From assembly GCA_946886855.1 (NCBI GenBank), contig CAMPJJ010000167.1, positions 1-8,766 on the forward strand: 8,766 nt of DNA, written 5' to 3'. This stretch comes from an uncultured Roseateles sp. (lineage in GTDB: Bacteria; Pseudomonadota; Gammaproteobacteria; Burkholderiales; Burkholderiaceae). The notes under the pieces were generated by a model that saw nothing but the letters and a program-made list of their open reading frames with translations, searched no databases and was not told the DNA's origin. The translations under genes and the position numbers were made by a program. Shown here piece after piece: positions 1 through 5,902 of the stretch. Position 1 is the stretch's first letter; every line of letters begins with the position of its first letter.

Positions 1-65
1 GGGATGGGGGGATCGGCGGACGGCCGGTCGTGATGGGACGATCGGTCGGTGTGCGGTGTGTCCTG

Positions 66-79
66 AAGTGTATACACTT
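66..79. promoter_or_regulatory. Palindromic operator-like site upstream of uraH-xdhC
   Basis: AAGTGTATACACTT is a perfect 14-bp palindrome ending about 40-50 bp before the uraH start. A 12/14 match with the same TGTATACA core lies upstream of puuD at 1446-1459. Recurrence ahead of two genes of the same pathway suggests a transcription factor site. From memory, TTGTATACAA-type sites are reported for some GntR regulators of the FCD subgroup, so a purine-responsive GntR-type repressor is a reasonable guess. The site contains TATACA, which could serve as a -10 element, but I see no good -35 partner. No regulator gene is in the window. Confidence 0.55.
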
Positions 80-100
80 TGGATCTTCAGTTCTCCTTTC

Positions 101-128
101 ACCGATGGCGACTTACCGATGGCGACTA
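101..128 (+). repeat. Tandem 14-bp duplication at the uraH start
   Basis: Positions 101-114 (ACCGATGGCGACTT) and 115-128 (ACCGATGGCGACTA) are adjacent copies with 13 of 14 bases identical. Each contains ATG-GCG-ACT. Because 14 is not a multiple of three, the ATG of the first copy (105) is out of frame with uraH, whereas the ATG of the second (119) is in frame. The first ATG opens an overlapping frame that ends at 242. The repeat therefore sits in the translation initiation region and may lower or tune uraH expression. Confidence 0.8.
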
Positions 129-481
129 TGGGCAAGCTCACGACGCACGTCCTCGACACCATGCACGGCAGCCCGGCCGCCGGCATGGCCGTGCGGCTGT
201 ACCGGATCGACTCCGGCGAGCCGCGACTGCTGCAGGCGCTGACGCTGAACGCCGACGGCCGCGCGGACGGGCCGCTGCTGGACGGTGCGGCGCTGCAGGT
301 CGGGCGCTACCGGCTCGTGTTCGCGGTGGCCGAGTATTTCCGCAGCCGGCACGTGACGCTGCCGGAGCCGGCTTTCCTGGACGAGGTGCCGCTGGATTTC
401 GGGATCGCCGACCCCGGCGCGCACTATCACGTGCCGCTGCTGGCGAGCCCCTGGTCGTACTCGACCTACCGCGGCAGCTGA
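128..481 (+). CDS. uraH: 5-hydroxyisourate hydrolase (transthyretin-like, HIUase)
   Basis: It hydrolyses 5-hydroxyisourate, the unstable product of urate oxidation, to OHCU on the way to allantoin; the bacterial enzyme is usually a cytosolic homotetramer. The product is 117 residues, a normal length for this family. The N-terminal signature [12 protein letters not shown] is present with the active-site His (H7), then NADGR with the family Arg (R45), then AHYHVPLL with the second catalytic His (H101). It ends in YRGS, the C-terminal tetrapeptide diagnostic of HIUases as opposed to transthyretin hormone carriers. The start at 128 was chosen because homologues typically begin [11 protein letters not shown]. 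An in-frame ATG at 119 would add three residues, and neither start has a convincing Shine-Dalgarno sequence. xdhC follows after 8 bp, so the two are probably one operon. A palindromic site at 66-79 is the likely control point. Family assignment is firm; the exact start is less so. Confidence 0.93.
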   Translation: MGKLTTHVLDTMHGSPAAGMAVRLYRIDSGEPRLLQALTLNADGRADGPLLDGAALQVGRYRLVFAVAEYFRSRHVTLPEPAFLDEVPLDFGIADPGAHYHVPLLASPWSYSTYRGS

Positions 482-489
482 GTCGTCCC

Positions 490-1308
490 ATGCGGTCCTG
501 GCAGACCTTGGCCCTGAGACTCGCACGCGAGCCGGCGGTGCTGGTGCGCGTCGACGAGCTGCAGGGCAGCGGGCCGCGGGAGGTGGGCGCCTGGATGGCG
601 GTGACCGCGTCCGATGTCGTGAACACCATCGGCGGCGGGCAGCTCGAATTCGACGCGATCGCGAAAGCGCGTGCCGCGCTCGCGGCGGGACGGGTGATGG
701 AGGCGCGTCAGCGCTTCGCGCTCGGACCCTCGCTGGGGCAGTGCTGCGGCGGCGTCGTGTGGCTGGACTTCGAATGGCTGGACGCGCAGGCGATCGCCGG
801 CTTGGCCGAGCGTCTCGGCGATCAACGCGAGTGGCGCCGCATCGCGCTGTTCGGCGGCGGTCACGTGGGACGGGCGATCGTCGATCTGCTGGCGAGGCTG
901 CCAGCGACGGTGCACTGGATCGACAGCCGCGAGGGCATGTTCCCGGAGCCGTTGCCGGACAACGTCCGTGCCGAGCAGTCCGAGCCCGTGCAGGGCGCGG
1001 TGCCGACGCTGGCGGCGGGCTCGCACGTGCTGATCATGAGCTTCAGCCATGCCGAGGACCTCGACATCCTGGCCAGTTGCCTGAAGCGCCAGCGCGAATC
1101 GGGCGATCTTCCGTACATCGGCCTGATCGGCAGCAAGAGCAAGTGGGCGACCTTCCGTCACCGGCTGGAGGCGCGAGGCTTCACGGCCGCCGAGCTGGCG
1201 CACGTCACCTGTCCGATTGGCATTCCCAACATCCCGGGTAAGCAGCCGGAGATGGTGGCGTTGTCGGTGGTGGCGCAGGCGATGCAGGAACCGACCGAGC
1301 TACTTTGA
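490..1308 (+). CDS. xdhC: Xanthine dehydrogenase accessory protein XdhC
   Basis: XdhC binds molybdenum cofactor, promotes its sulfuration and helps insert it into xanthine dehydrogenase XdhAB, which makes urate from hypoxanthine and xanthine in the cytoplasm. The product is 272 residues, near the usual family length. The N-terminal XdhC/CoxI domain shows GSGPREVGA (27-34), TIGGGQLE (46-53) and the conserved paired cysteines in GQCCGG (83-88). A Rossmann-type region follows with LFGGGHVGRA (120-129) and GLIGSKSKW (211-219), then CPIGIP (241-246). The start at 490 follows the uraH stop by 8 bp. The long open frame upstream of it is a shadow of uraH in another frame. xdhC usually follows xdhA and xdhB; here its upstream neighbour is uraH, and xdhAB must lie elsewhere, perhaps left of the window. 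Related CoxI/MocA proteins share the fold, but the urate context favours XdhC. Confidence 0.92.
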   Translation: MRSWQTLALRLAREPAVLVRVDELQGSGPREVGAWMAVTASDVVNTIGGGQLEFDAIAKARAALAAGRVMEARQRFALGPSLGQCCGGVVWLDFEWLDAQAIAGLAERLGDQREWRRIALFGGGHVGRAIVDLLARLPATVHWIDSREGMFPEPLPDNVRAEQSEPVQGAVPTLAAGSHVLIMSFSHAEDLDILASCLKRQRESGDLPYIGLIGSKSKWATFRHRLEARGFTAAELAHVTCPIGIPNIPGKQPEMVALSVVAQAMQEPTELL

Positions 1309-1310
1309 GC

Positions 1311-1409
1311 AACCCTCTCCCGCAGTGCGGGAGTGGGAGCCATACAGGCGTCTGGCACGAGAGATGACGCGCCCGTCTTGCTCCCTCTCCCGCACTGCGG
1401 GAGAGAGCA
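1311..1409. repeat. REPIN-like pair of inverted 30-nt palindromic repeats
   Basis: Two copies of a GC-rich hairpin sequence lie in inverted orientation at 1311-1340 and 1380-1409, separated by a 39-nt spacer. The reverse complement of the first matches the second at 26 of 30 positions. Each copy is itself a hairpin with stem CTCCCGC/GCGGGAG and a 3-nt loop (1317-1333 and 1387-1403), and the two copies could also pair into one long stem. The second is followed by GGGGTGAGGG. The layout, just 3' of the xdhC stop codon, resembles REP doublets (REPIN/BIME), which are dispersed in many proteobacterial genomes and mobilised by RAYT transposases. No T-tract follows either hairpin, so an intrinsic terminator is unlikely, although effects on mRNA stability are possible. 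Confidence 0.65.
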
Positions 1410-1445
1410 GGGGTGAGGGTCGGCTATCACATCGAGCGTGCCCAG

Positions 1446-1459
1446 GACTGTATACACTT
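1446..1459. promoter_or_regulatory. Second TGTATACA operator-like site, upstream of puuD
   Basis: GACTGTATACACTT matches the perfect palindrome at 66-79 in 12 of 14 positions, including the whole TGTATACACTT right portion. The left arm is degenerate. It lies 100 bp upstream of the puuD start and downstream of the REPIN-like element, which suggests that puuD has its own promoter co-regulated with uraH-xdhC. The rest of the leader (1460-1558) shows nothing I can assign beyond a short GC palindrome at 1473-1482. Confidence 0.5.
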
Positions 1460-1558
1460 CCCACCTCAACGTCGCCGCGGCGCCCCGATTTTTCAGCGCG
1501 ACGCTTGCCGGTTCACAGCGCCCGCAGTGGTGGTCCGGATCTTGCACGACGTTCGTTG

Positions 1559-2812
1559 ATGGACAGCTACCTGCTTGACTGGGCCAATCTGCTGCTGCGC
1601 TGGCTGCACGTGATCGTGGCCATCGCCTGGATCGGCGCCTCGTTCTACTTCGTCTGGCTGGACAACCACCTGGTGAAGCCGCAAGCCGAGGACCTCAAGT
1701 CCAAAGGCGTGGACGGCGAACTGTGGGCGGTGCACGGCGGCGGCTTCTACAACCCGCAGAAGTACATGGTCGCGCCGGCCAACCTGCCGCAGCACCTGCA
1801 CTGGTTCTACTGGGAGAGCTACTGGACGTGGATGAGCGGCTTCGCGCTCTTCGCGCTGCTCTACCTCTTCAACGCCGACACCTACCTGATCGACAAGCGC
1901 GTCTTCGACTGGAGCGCGCCCGCGGCCGTGGCCGCCGCGCTTGGTTTCCTCGTGGGCGGCTGGCTGGTCTACGACCAGATCTGCCGGCGTTTCGGTCGCA
2001 AGGCCGACGGCTCGATCGGCAACGACGGCGTGGTGCTCGGTCTGATCGCGGTGGCGGTCGTGGGCGCGGCGTGGGGCGCGAGCCAGCTCTTCGCGGGCCG
2101 CGCGGCCTTCCTGATCACCGGCGCGATGATCGCCACGATGATGAGCGCGAACGTCTTCTTCTGGATCATCCCGGGCCAGAAGCAGGTCATCGCCGACATG
2201 CGGGCGGGGCGGCCGGTGGACCCGGTCCACGGCCAGCGCGGCAAGCAGCGCAGCGTGCACAACACCTACTTCACGCTGCCGGTGCTGATCGCGATGCTGT
2301 CCAACCACTACGGCATGCTCTACAGCCATGCGCACAACTGGCTGGTGCTGGTGATGCTGATGCTCACCGGCGCGCTGGTGCGCACCTGGTTCGTGAAGCG
2401 CCACAAGGGCGTCGACGCGTGGCCGTTGCTGGTGGCGGTGGTGATGTTGCTGGCGATCCTGATCGCGTGGCTCGCGCCCCAGCCGGCGACGGTGCCCGTC
2501 ACGATGGCGCCACCGGCCACGACGGCGACCTCGTCGGCCACACGTGGCCCCGGCGCCACGGCGACGCTGAGCGACTCCGCCGAGGTCACCTTCGAACAGG
2601 TGAAGACGATCGTGAACGCGCGCTGCCTGGCGTGCCACAACGCGGCGCTCGCGCCCAAGCGCATCCAGTTCCACGAGCCGCAGCTGATCGAGCAGCACGC
2701 GGCCGAAATCTACCAGCAGGTCGTGGTGCAGAAGACCATGCCGCTGAACAACGCCACCGGGATCACCGATGAGGAACGGGCGGCGTTGGGGCGGTGGTTC
2801 AAGGCGCGGTGA
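1559..2812 (+). CDS. puuD: Membrane-bound urate oxidase with C-terminal cytochrome c domain
   Basis: PuuD oxidises urate to 5-hydroxyisourate, the substrate of UraH, and passes electrons to its own haem c rather than making H2O2 as soluble uricase does. The product is 417 residues. The membrane part opens with RWLHVIVAIAWIGASFYF and has about eight hydrophobic segments (roughly 10-32, 88-105, 121-140, 157-177, 182-203, 238-255, 259-279, 288-305). His-rich loops include NHYGMLYSHAHNW (249-261). An Ala/Pro/Thr-rich linker (about 308-340) leads to a cytochrome c domain with the haem motif CLACH (356-360) and a candidate axial Met in KTMPLNN (M394), expected in the periplasm. The start at 1559 gives the typical N-terminus; it has no clear Shine-Dalgarno sequence. 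It is probably transcribed separately from xdhC, from a promoter near 1446-1459, and it converges on the next gene with only 27 bp between stop codons. Confidence 0.93.
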   Translation: MDSYLLDWANLLLRWLHVIVAIAWIGASFYFVWLDNHLVKPQAEDLKSKGVDGELWAVHGGGFYNPQKYMVAPANLPQHLHWFYWESYWTWMSGFALFALLYLFNADTYLIDKRVFDWSAPAAVAAALGFLVGGWLVYDQICRRFGRKADGSIGNDGVVLGLIAVAVVGAAWGASQLFAGRAAFLITGAMIATMMSANVFFWIIPGQKQVIADMRAGRPVDPVHGQRGKQRSVHNTYFTLPVLIAMLSNHYGMLYSHAHNWLVLVMLMLTGALVRTWFVKRHKGVDAWPLLVAVVMLLAILIAWLAPQPATVPVTMAPPATTATSSATRGPGATATLSDSAEVTFEQVKTIVNARCLACHNAALAPKRIQFHEPQLIEQHAAEIYQQVVVQKTMPLNNATGITDEERAALGRWFKAR

Positions 2813-2839
2813 GGGGCAAGCCCCGGCCGGCGTTGCCGC
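2813..2839. terminator. Possible bidirectional terminator between convergent genes
   Basis: This 27-bp gap separates the stop codons of puuD (+) and the unknown secreted protein (-). It contains two adjacent short hairpins: GGGG-CAAG-CCCC (2813-2824) and CGGC-GTT-GCCG (2828-2838). Both stems are only 4 bp and there is no T-tract on either strand, so efficient intrinsic termination is doubtful. The call rests mainly on the convergent layout. Confidence 0.3.
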
Positions 2840-3889
2840 TCATGGCGCCGGCGTGAGGGTGATCGTCCAGTGGCGGAGCTTGCCGAACAGCGCGTCCGCA
2901 CCCGGCGGCACGTCCTTGGGCGGGCGGGGCGTGTTGCGTGCGCGGCCCGCCAGCGTCTTGCCGTCCGCCGACGCCCGCAAGGTGTAGAAGGTGCCGCTGC
3001 CGACCTTCATGCGGACCACGCCATCCCGGGCTTCCCAGGTCCCGGCCGAGGTCACCCGCGGCGAGGTCATCGTCACGACGCCGCCGGGCTGGAAGGCGAA
3101 CACGGTCTGCTGCGGGGAGATCCAGCGCGTGTTCTCGAACACCTGGCCGACATTCACAGGGCCCGGGGCCGGCTGGAGGTAGTCGCCCTCCATGGGGAAG
3201 AACACGCGATCCGCGGGGAAGGCGAGCTGCCCCTTGAGGCCTTCTCGCGTCGATTCGATCATGTTGTTGATGCGCAGCGTGCTCACGGCCGGATCCCGCA
3301 GCACGGCCGTCATGCCCGCCTCAGTGAATTCGCCGGCCTTCAGGAAGTCTTTCGTGAAGCCCAGGTAGAGGGCGGCGTTGGGCGCCACCTTGAAGTTCAG
3401 GCGATTCGCGGGGCCGCTCGCATGGACCACCAGGCCGCGCGCCTCGCCGCGCTCCGCCAGCGTCTGCAGCAGGCGGCGAAAGAATGCCGCCATCGCCGGG
3501 GCGGACACGCCGTCGACGGCGATCGTCTCGGACAGCACCTCCATCGGATAGATCGGGAATCGTGTCGGGCTCAGCTGCACGCAGGTCCACCAGCCTCGCG
3601 CCGCGATGGCCACGGCGGGTGCCTGCGCCGGCGCGAACTCGCGGGCGTCGTCGGGGTCGGCGGCGGCAAGCGACGCGGTGATCCAGGTCTGCGCCTCGGT
3701 CGGGGAGGCTTGCCCCACGCAGCGCGCGATTCGAGCCGCCGCGTCCGGCGCGGCAAGTGCGAGCAACTCCGGGAATCGGTCGGGAATCTCGACCTGGGCT
3801 TGCGCGCTCGTGGCGGCGCCGAAGGCAGCCAGCAGGCCGAAAGTCGACGCGACCGCGCGCGAGCGGCTGAGGAGAGGGGAGAACGTCAT
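2840..3889 (-). CDS. Secreted (periplasmic) protein of unknown function
   Basis: I do not recognise this 349-residue protein. It starts with a clear Sec signal peptide: Arg at 9 and 11, a hydrophobic stretch AVASTFGLLAAFGAATSA, and likely cleavage after AQA (about residue 31). No lipobox Cys and no later membrane segment are seen, so a soluble periplasmic or secreted protein is expected. The mature chain has only two cysteines, C57 and C103, a possible disulfide. The first half looks helical and Ala-rich. The C-terminal third (about 256-349) alternates short strands and Gly/Asp turns, for example GTWEARDGVVRMKV and ADGKTLAGRARN, which suggests a small beta-barrel or sandwich. The start at 3889 is chosen because it places the signal peptide at the N-terminus. 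An in-frame ATG at 3955 has a better Shine-Dalgarno (GAGGGG, 3960-3965) but would add 22 residues. It converges on puuD and diverges from kdgK, so neither pathway clearly claims it. Confidence 0.8.
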   Translation of the reverse strand: MTFSPLLSRSRAVASTFGLLAAFGAATSAQAQVEIPDRFPELLALAAPDAAARIARCVGQASPTEAQTWITASLAAADPDDAREFAPAQAPAVAIAARGWWTCVQLSPTRFPIYPMEVLSETIAVDGVSAPAMAAFFRRLLQTLAERGEARGLVVHASGPANRLNFKVAPNAALYLGFTKDFLKAGEFTEAGMTAVLRDPAVSTLRINNMIESTREGLKGQLAFPADRVFFPMEGDYLQPAPGPVNVGQVFENTRWISPQQTVFAFQPGGVVTMTSPRVTSAGTWEARDGVVRMKVGSGTFYTLRASADGKTLAGRARNTPRPPKDVPPGADALFGKLRHWTITLTPAP

Positions 3890-3998
3890 GATCGTGTCCA
3901 CGAGCGAAGCAGAGGATCGCGACTTTAAGGGGTCGGCTGTGGCGCCAATGCCCATCAGGCCCCTCGACCGGGGGTCACCCCGATGGTGTGGCCATTCC

Positions 3999-4030
3999 TT
4001 TGAAATCAAAATCCGGAACGTCGTTTCAAA
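3999..4030. promoter_or_regulatory. AT-rich inverted half-sites in the divergent intergenic region
   Basis: The 187-bp gap between the unknown secreted gene (-) and kdgK (+) contains an AT-richer patch with TTTGAAA (3999-4005) and its inverted counterpart TTTCAAA (4024-4030), 18 bp apart. The left arm continues as TTTGAAATCAAA, itself an imperfect 12-bp palindrome. On each strand TTGAAA resembles a -35 hexamer pointing toward one of the divergent genes, but neither has a convincing -10 at 17-18 bp. It is likely promoter or operator DNA serving one or both genes. The half-sites resemble KdgR-type TGAAA/TTTCA arms, but the spacing is far too long for that site. Confidence 0.3.
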
Positions 4031-4076
4031 AGTGGAATGACACGAAGGCCGGAGACGGTGAAGAGGGGATGACTCG

Positions 4077-5012
4077 ATGACAAGGCGCGTGGCCGTGATC
4101 GGCGAATGCATGCTGGAGCTCAAGGGCGAGGCCTTCGGCGCGATGACGCTGGGCTACGGCGGCGATACCTTCAACACCGCTGTCTATCTGCGACGTTGCG
4201 GCGCGGCCGCCGGGCTGGAGGTGGCGTATGCGACGGCCGTCGGCGAGGACGGTCTCAGCGCCGGCCTGCTGGACCGCTGGCGCGAGCAGGGCATCGATAC
4301 GCGGCTGGTGCGGCGACTCGCAGGCCGCATGCCGGGGCTCTACATGATCGAGGTCGACGGCCGCGGCGAGCGCAGCTTCCACTACTGGCGCGACACCGCC
4401 GCGGCGAAGGCGTACTTCGAGGTCGAGCGCACGCCGCTGGAAATCCACGCGCATGAGTTCGACGCGCTCTATCTCAGCGGCATCACGCTCGCGATCCTGC
4501 CAGCCGAGGGGCGTGAGCGCCTCTACGCGCTGATGGCCGCGATGCGCGAGCGCGGCGCGCATGTCGTCTTCGACAACAACTACCGGCCTCGACTGTGGAA
4601 GGACCGGCAGGCGGCGCGGGTCGAGTTCGAGCGGGCGTTCTCGCTCGCCACGATTGCGCTGGTGACCGCGGACGATCACCAAGCGCTGATGGACCTGCCT
4701 GACCTCGACGCGGCCATCGCGCATGCGAAGGCCTTGGCTGCGCCCGAGGTGCTGATCAAACGCGGCGCTTCCTCAACGCTCGTGCGTGCAGGCGATGGCC
4801 AGGGACCTTGGCTGGAAGCGCCGACGCAGTGGGTCGAGCGCGTCGTCGACACGACGGCGGCGGGAGATTCGTTCGCGGGCGGCTATCTGGCGCGTCGGCT
4901 GTCGGGGCACGATGCTGTCGACGCGGCGGCGCATGGCAATCGCGTCGCAGCGCGCGTGATCGGATATCCCGGCGCGATCATTCCCGCCGAGGCGATGGCG
5001 GATCTGCTCTGA
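4077..5012 (+). CDS. kdgK: 2-dehydro-3-deoxygluconokinase (KDG kinase, PfkB family)
   Basis: The enzyme phosphorylates 2-keto-3-deoxygluconate to KDPG with ATP in the cytosol, linking galacturonate, glucuronate and pectin breakdown to the Entner-Doudoroff aldolase Eda. The product is 311 residues, typical for KdgK. Seen: substrate-side motif GYGGDTFNTAVYL (26-38), FHYWRDTAA (101-109), DNNYRPRLW (166-174), and the PfkB nucleotide/catalytic motif DTTAAGDSFAGGYLA (258-272), with D264 as the catalytic base. AAGD in place of the more common GAGD also occurs in E. coli KdgK, so it is not a defect. The start at 4077 has a GAGGGG Shine-Dalgarno at about 4063-4068. It is divergent from the secreted unknown and convergent with the esterase gene, 18 bp between stops. 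Ribokinase-family sugar kinases with other substrates are the main alternative, but the FHYWRD and DNNYRPRLW motifs and the pectin-type neighbours favour KDG. Confidence 0.9.
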   Translation: MTRRVAVIGECMLELKGEAFGAMTLGYGGDTFNTAVYLRRCGAAAGLEVAYATAVGEDGLSAGLLDRWREQGIDTRLVRRLAGRMPGLYMIEVDGRGERSFHYWRDTAAAKAYFEVERTPLEIHAHEFDALYLSGITLAILPAEGRERLYALMAAMRERGAHVVFDNNYRPRLWKDRQAARVEFERAFSLATIALVTADDHQALMDLPDLDAAIAHAKALAAPEVLIKRGASSTLVRAGDGQGPWLEAPTQWVERVVDTTAAGDSFAGGYLARRLSGHDAVDAAAHGNRVAARVIGYPGAIIPAEAMADLL

Positions 5013-5030
5013 AGGGCGGAAAGCCCGCGC
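5013..5030. terminator. Weak hairpin between kdgK and the convergent esterase gene
   Basis: The 18-bp gap between the convergent stop codons contains GGGC-GGAAA-GCCC (5014-5026), a 4-bp stem with a 5-nt loop. No T-tract follows on either strand. It may contribute to termination in both directions, but the sequence evidence is slight. Confidence 0.25.
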
Positions 5031-5795
5031 TCAGCGCATCCAGCGCTTGAGCTCCGGCATCACCACGACCAGTTGCTCGGCGACCATCGCCGAGAACACC
5101 TGCGCGCCCTTGGCGCCCAGGTGCGTGCGGTCGAAAACGGGATTCGCGGCGCCCGCCCGCTCGGGCGAGGAGGCCGCCTGCGCAGGCGCATCGATCGGCT
5201 TCGGCGCCATCGCCAGCGTGTCGGCTTCGGTCTCGCCCATCGCCTGGACCGCCGCGTGGCTGATCGCATTCAAGTCGAGCAGAGGAACCTGATGCTCGGC
5301 GCTGACGCGTATCGTCGCGTCGGCCCAGGGGCGCAGGTTGTTCTCGAGCCGCCCCTGCGCATCGAAGCTCCGGCGCGTGAGCGGCGTCAGCATCACCAGC
5401 CGCGCGCCGGTCGGCGCGACGTCGGCGATGTAGTTGGCGAGGTTGACGGGGAACTCCGTCTGCAGGTCGGTGGAGCGGCCCGGCTTGCCGGGCTGGTCGT
5501 TGTGGCCGAACTGCATCAGCACGACGTCGGTCTGGCCCGCGGGCCGATCGCGCAGCAGCGTCATGACCTGACCCCAGAGACCTTCGGCCCGGAAGCTCTT
5601 GGTGCTTCGACCGCCTCTGGCGACATTGAGGCAGGTCACCTCCGGCTTGAAGCGTGCGCAGAGTGCGTCGCCGTAGCCGCTCTTCGTGGCCATCGTCGAA
5701 TCGCCGACGAGGATCACGCGCAATGACGTCGCCGTGGTCTGAGCCTGCGCGGCGCCGGCCACAAGGACCAGCGCCGCGAGCCATGACTTCTTCAT
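5031..5795 (-). CDS. GDSL/SGNH esterase, probable rhamnogalacturonan acetylesterase (CE12)
   Basis: Enzymes of this type remove acetyl groups from rhamnogalacturonan, the branched part of pectin, so other enzymes can cut the backbone. The product is 254 residues with a signal peptide (KKSWLAALVLVAGAAQA, cleavage near residue 18), so it acts in the periplasm or outside. All four SGNH blocks are visible: GDST with catalytic Ser33, NVARGGRST with the oxyanion Gly (about 58-65), QFGHND with Asn99, and FDRTHLGAKG with Asp222 and His225. FGHND together with NVARGGRSTKSF matches the CE12/RhgT-like group. An Ala/Pro-rich stretch at about 197-217 sits just before the catalytic Asp/His loop and may be an insertion. 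The start at 5795 has Shine-Dalgarno GGAG (5801-5804). It lies 107 bp downstream of the TonB-dependent receptor on the same strand, probably co-transcribed. Activity on another acetylated polysaccharide cannot be excluded. Confidence 0.85.
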   Translation of the reverse strand: MKKSWLAALVLVAGAAQAQTTATSLRVILVGDSTMATKSGYGDALCARFKPEVTCLNVARGGRSTKSFRAEGLWGQVMTLLRDRPAGQTDVVLMQFGHNDQPGKPGRSTDLQTEFPVNLANYIADVAPTGARLVMLTPLTRRSFDAQGRLENNLRPWADATIRVSAEHQVPLLDLNAISHAAVQAMGETEADTLAMAPKPIDAPAQAASSPERAGAANPVFDRTHLGAKGAQVFSAMVAEQLVVVMPELKRWMR

Positions 5796-5821
5796 GAGTT
5801 CTCCGTGGTGATGCGACCGGA

Positions 5822-5854
5822 ATGGGGCTTGGGGTTCCCGGAGGGAGGCCCCAT
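5822..5854 (-). other. Stem-loop in the receptor-esterase intergenic gap
   Basis: ATGGGGC (5822-5828) and GCCCCAT (5848-5854) form a 7-bp inverted repeat; the stem can extend by a T-G and a T-A pair around a GC-rich loop of about 15 nt. It lies between the receptor stop (5903) and the esterase start (5795), transcribed right to left. No T-tract follows on the - strand, so it is more likely an mRNA-stabilising or attenuating hairpin than a strong terminator. It could set a lower expression level for the esterase than for the receptor. Confidence 0.3.
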
Positions 5855-5902
5855 GCCCCGTGGAGAGTCGGCGCTCATCCTCACGCAGTCAAGCGGGCAG
5901 GC

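Noticed and set aside
1..65. End of an upstream gene or start of a divergent regulator gene
   Set aside because: Frames are short or lack recognisable protein sequence, and no ATG start lies on the - strand in this stretch. I see nothing assignable.
79..489. Extending xdhC upstream to position 79
   Set aside because: The extension is Arg/Ala-rich with no family similarity and overlaps uraH in another frame; the XdhC domain begins naturally at 490.
1313..1407. REP hairpins as rho-independent terminators for xdhC
   Set aside because: Stems are strong, but neither is followed by a T-tract, and the paired inverted arrangement fits a dispersed repeat better.
1473..1482. CGCCGCGGCG palindrome with a nearby T-run as a terminator
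   Set aside because: It has no loop and the T-run is offset by CCCCGA; most likely chance in GC-rich DNA.
1217..1558. Extending puuD upstream into the xdhC end and the repeat region
   Set aside because: The extra residues would be translated from repeat and operator DNA and lack similarity to PuuD; MDSYLLDWANLLLRWLH at 1559 is the typical N-terminus.
1493..2698. Long open frame on the - strand opposite puuD
   Set aside because: Its composition is His/Arg/Val-rich antisense shadow of a GC-rich gene. The + strand frame encodes a full PuuD with membrane segments and a haem motif.
3999..4030. KdgR-type operator upstream of kdgK
   Set aside because: Known KdgR sites have TGAAA and TTTCA arms about 6 bp apart; here the full arms are 18 bp apart, so it is not that site as written.
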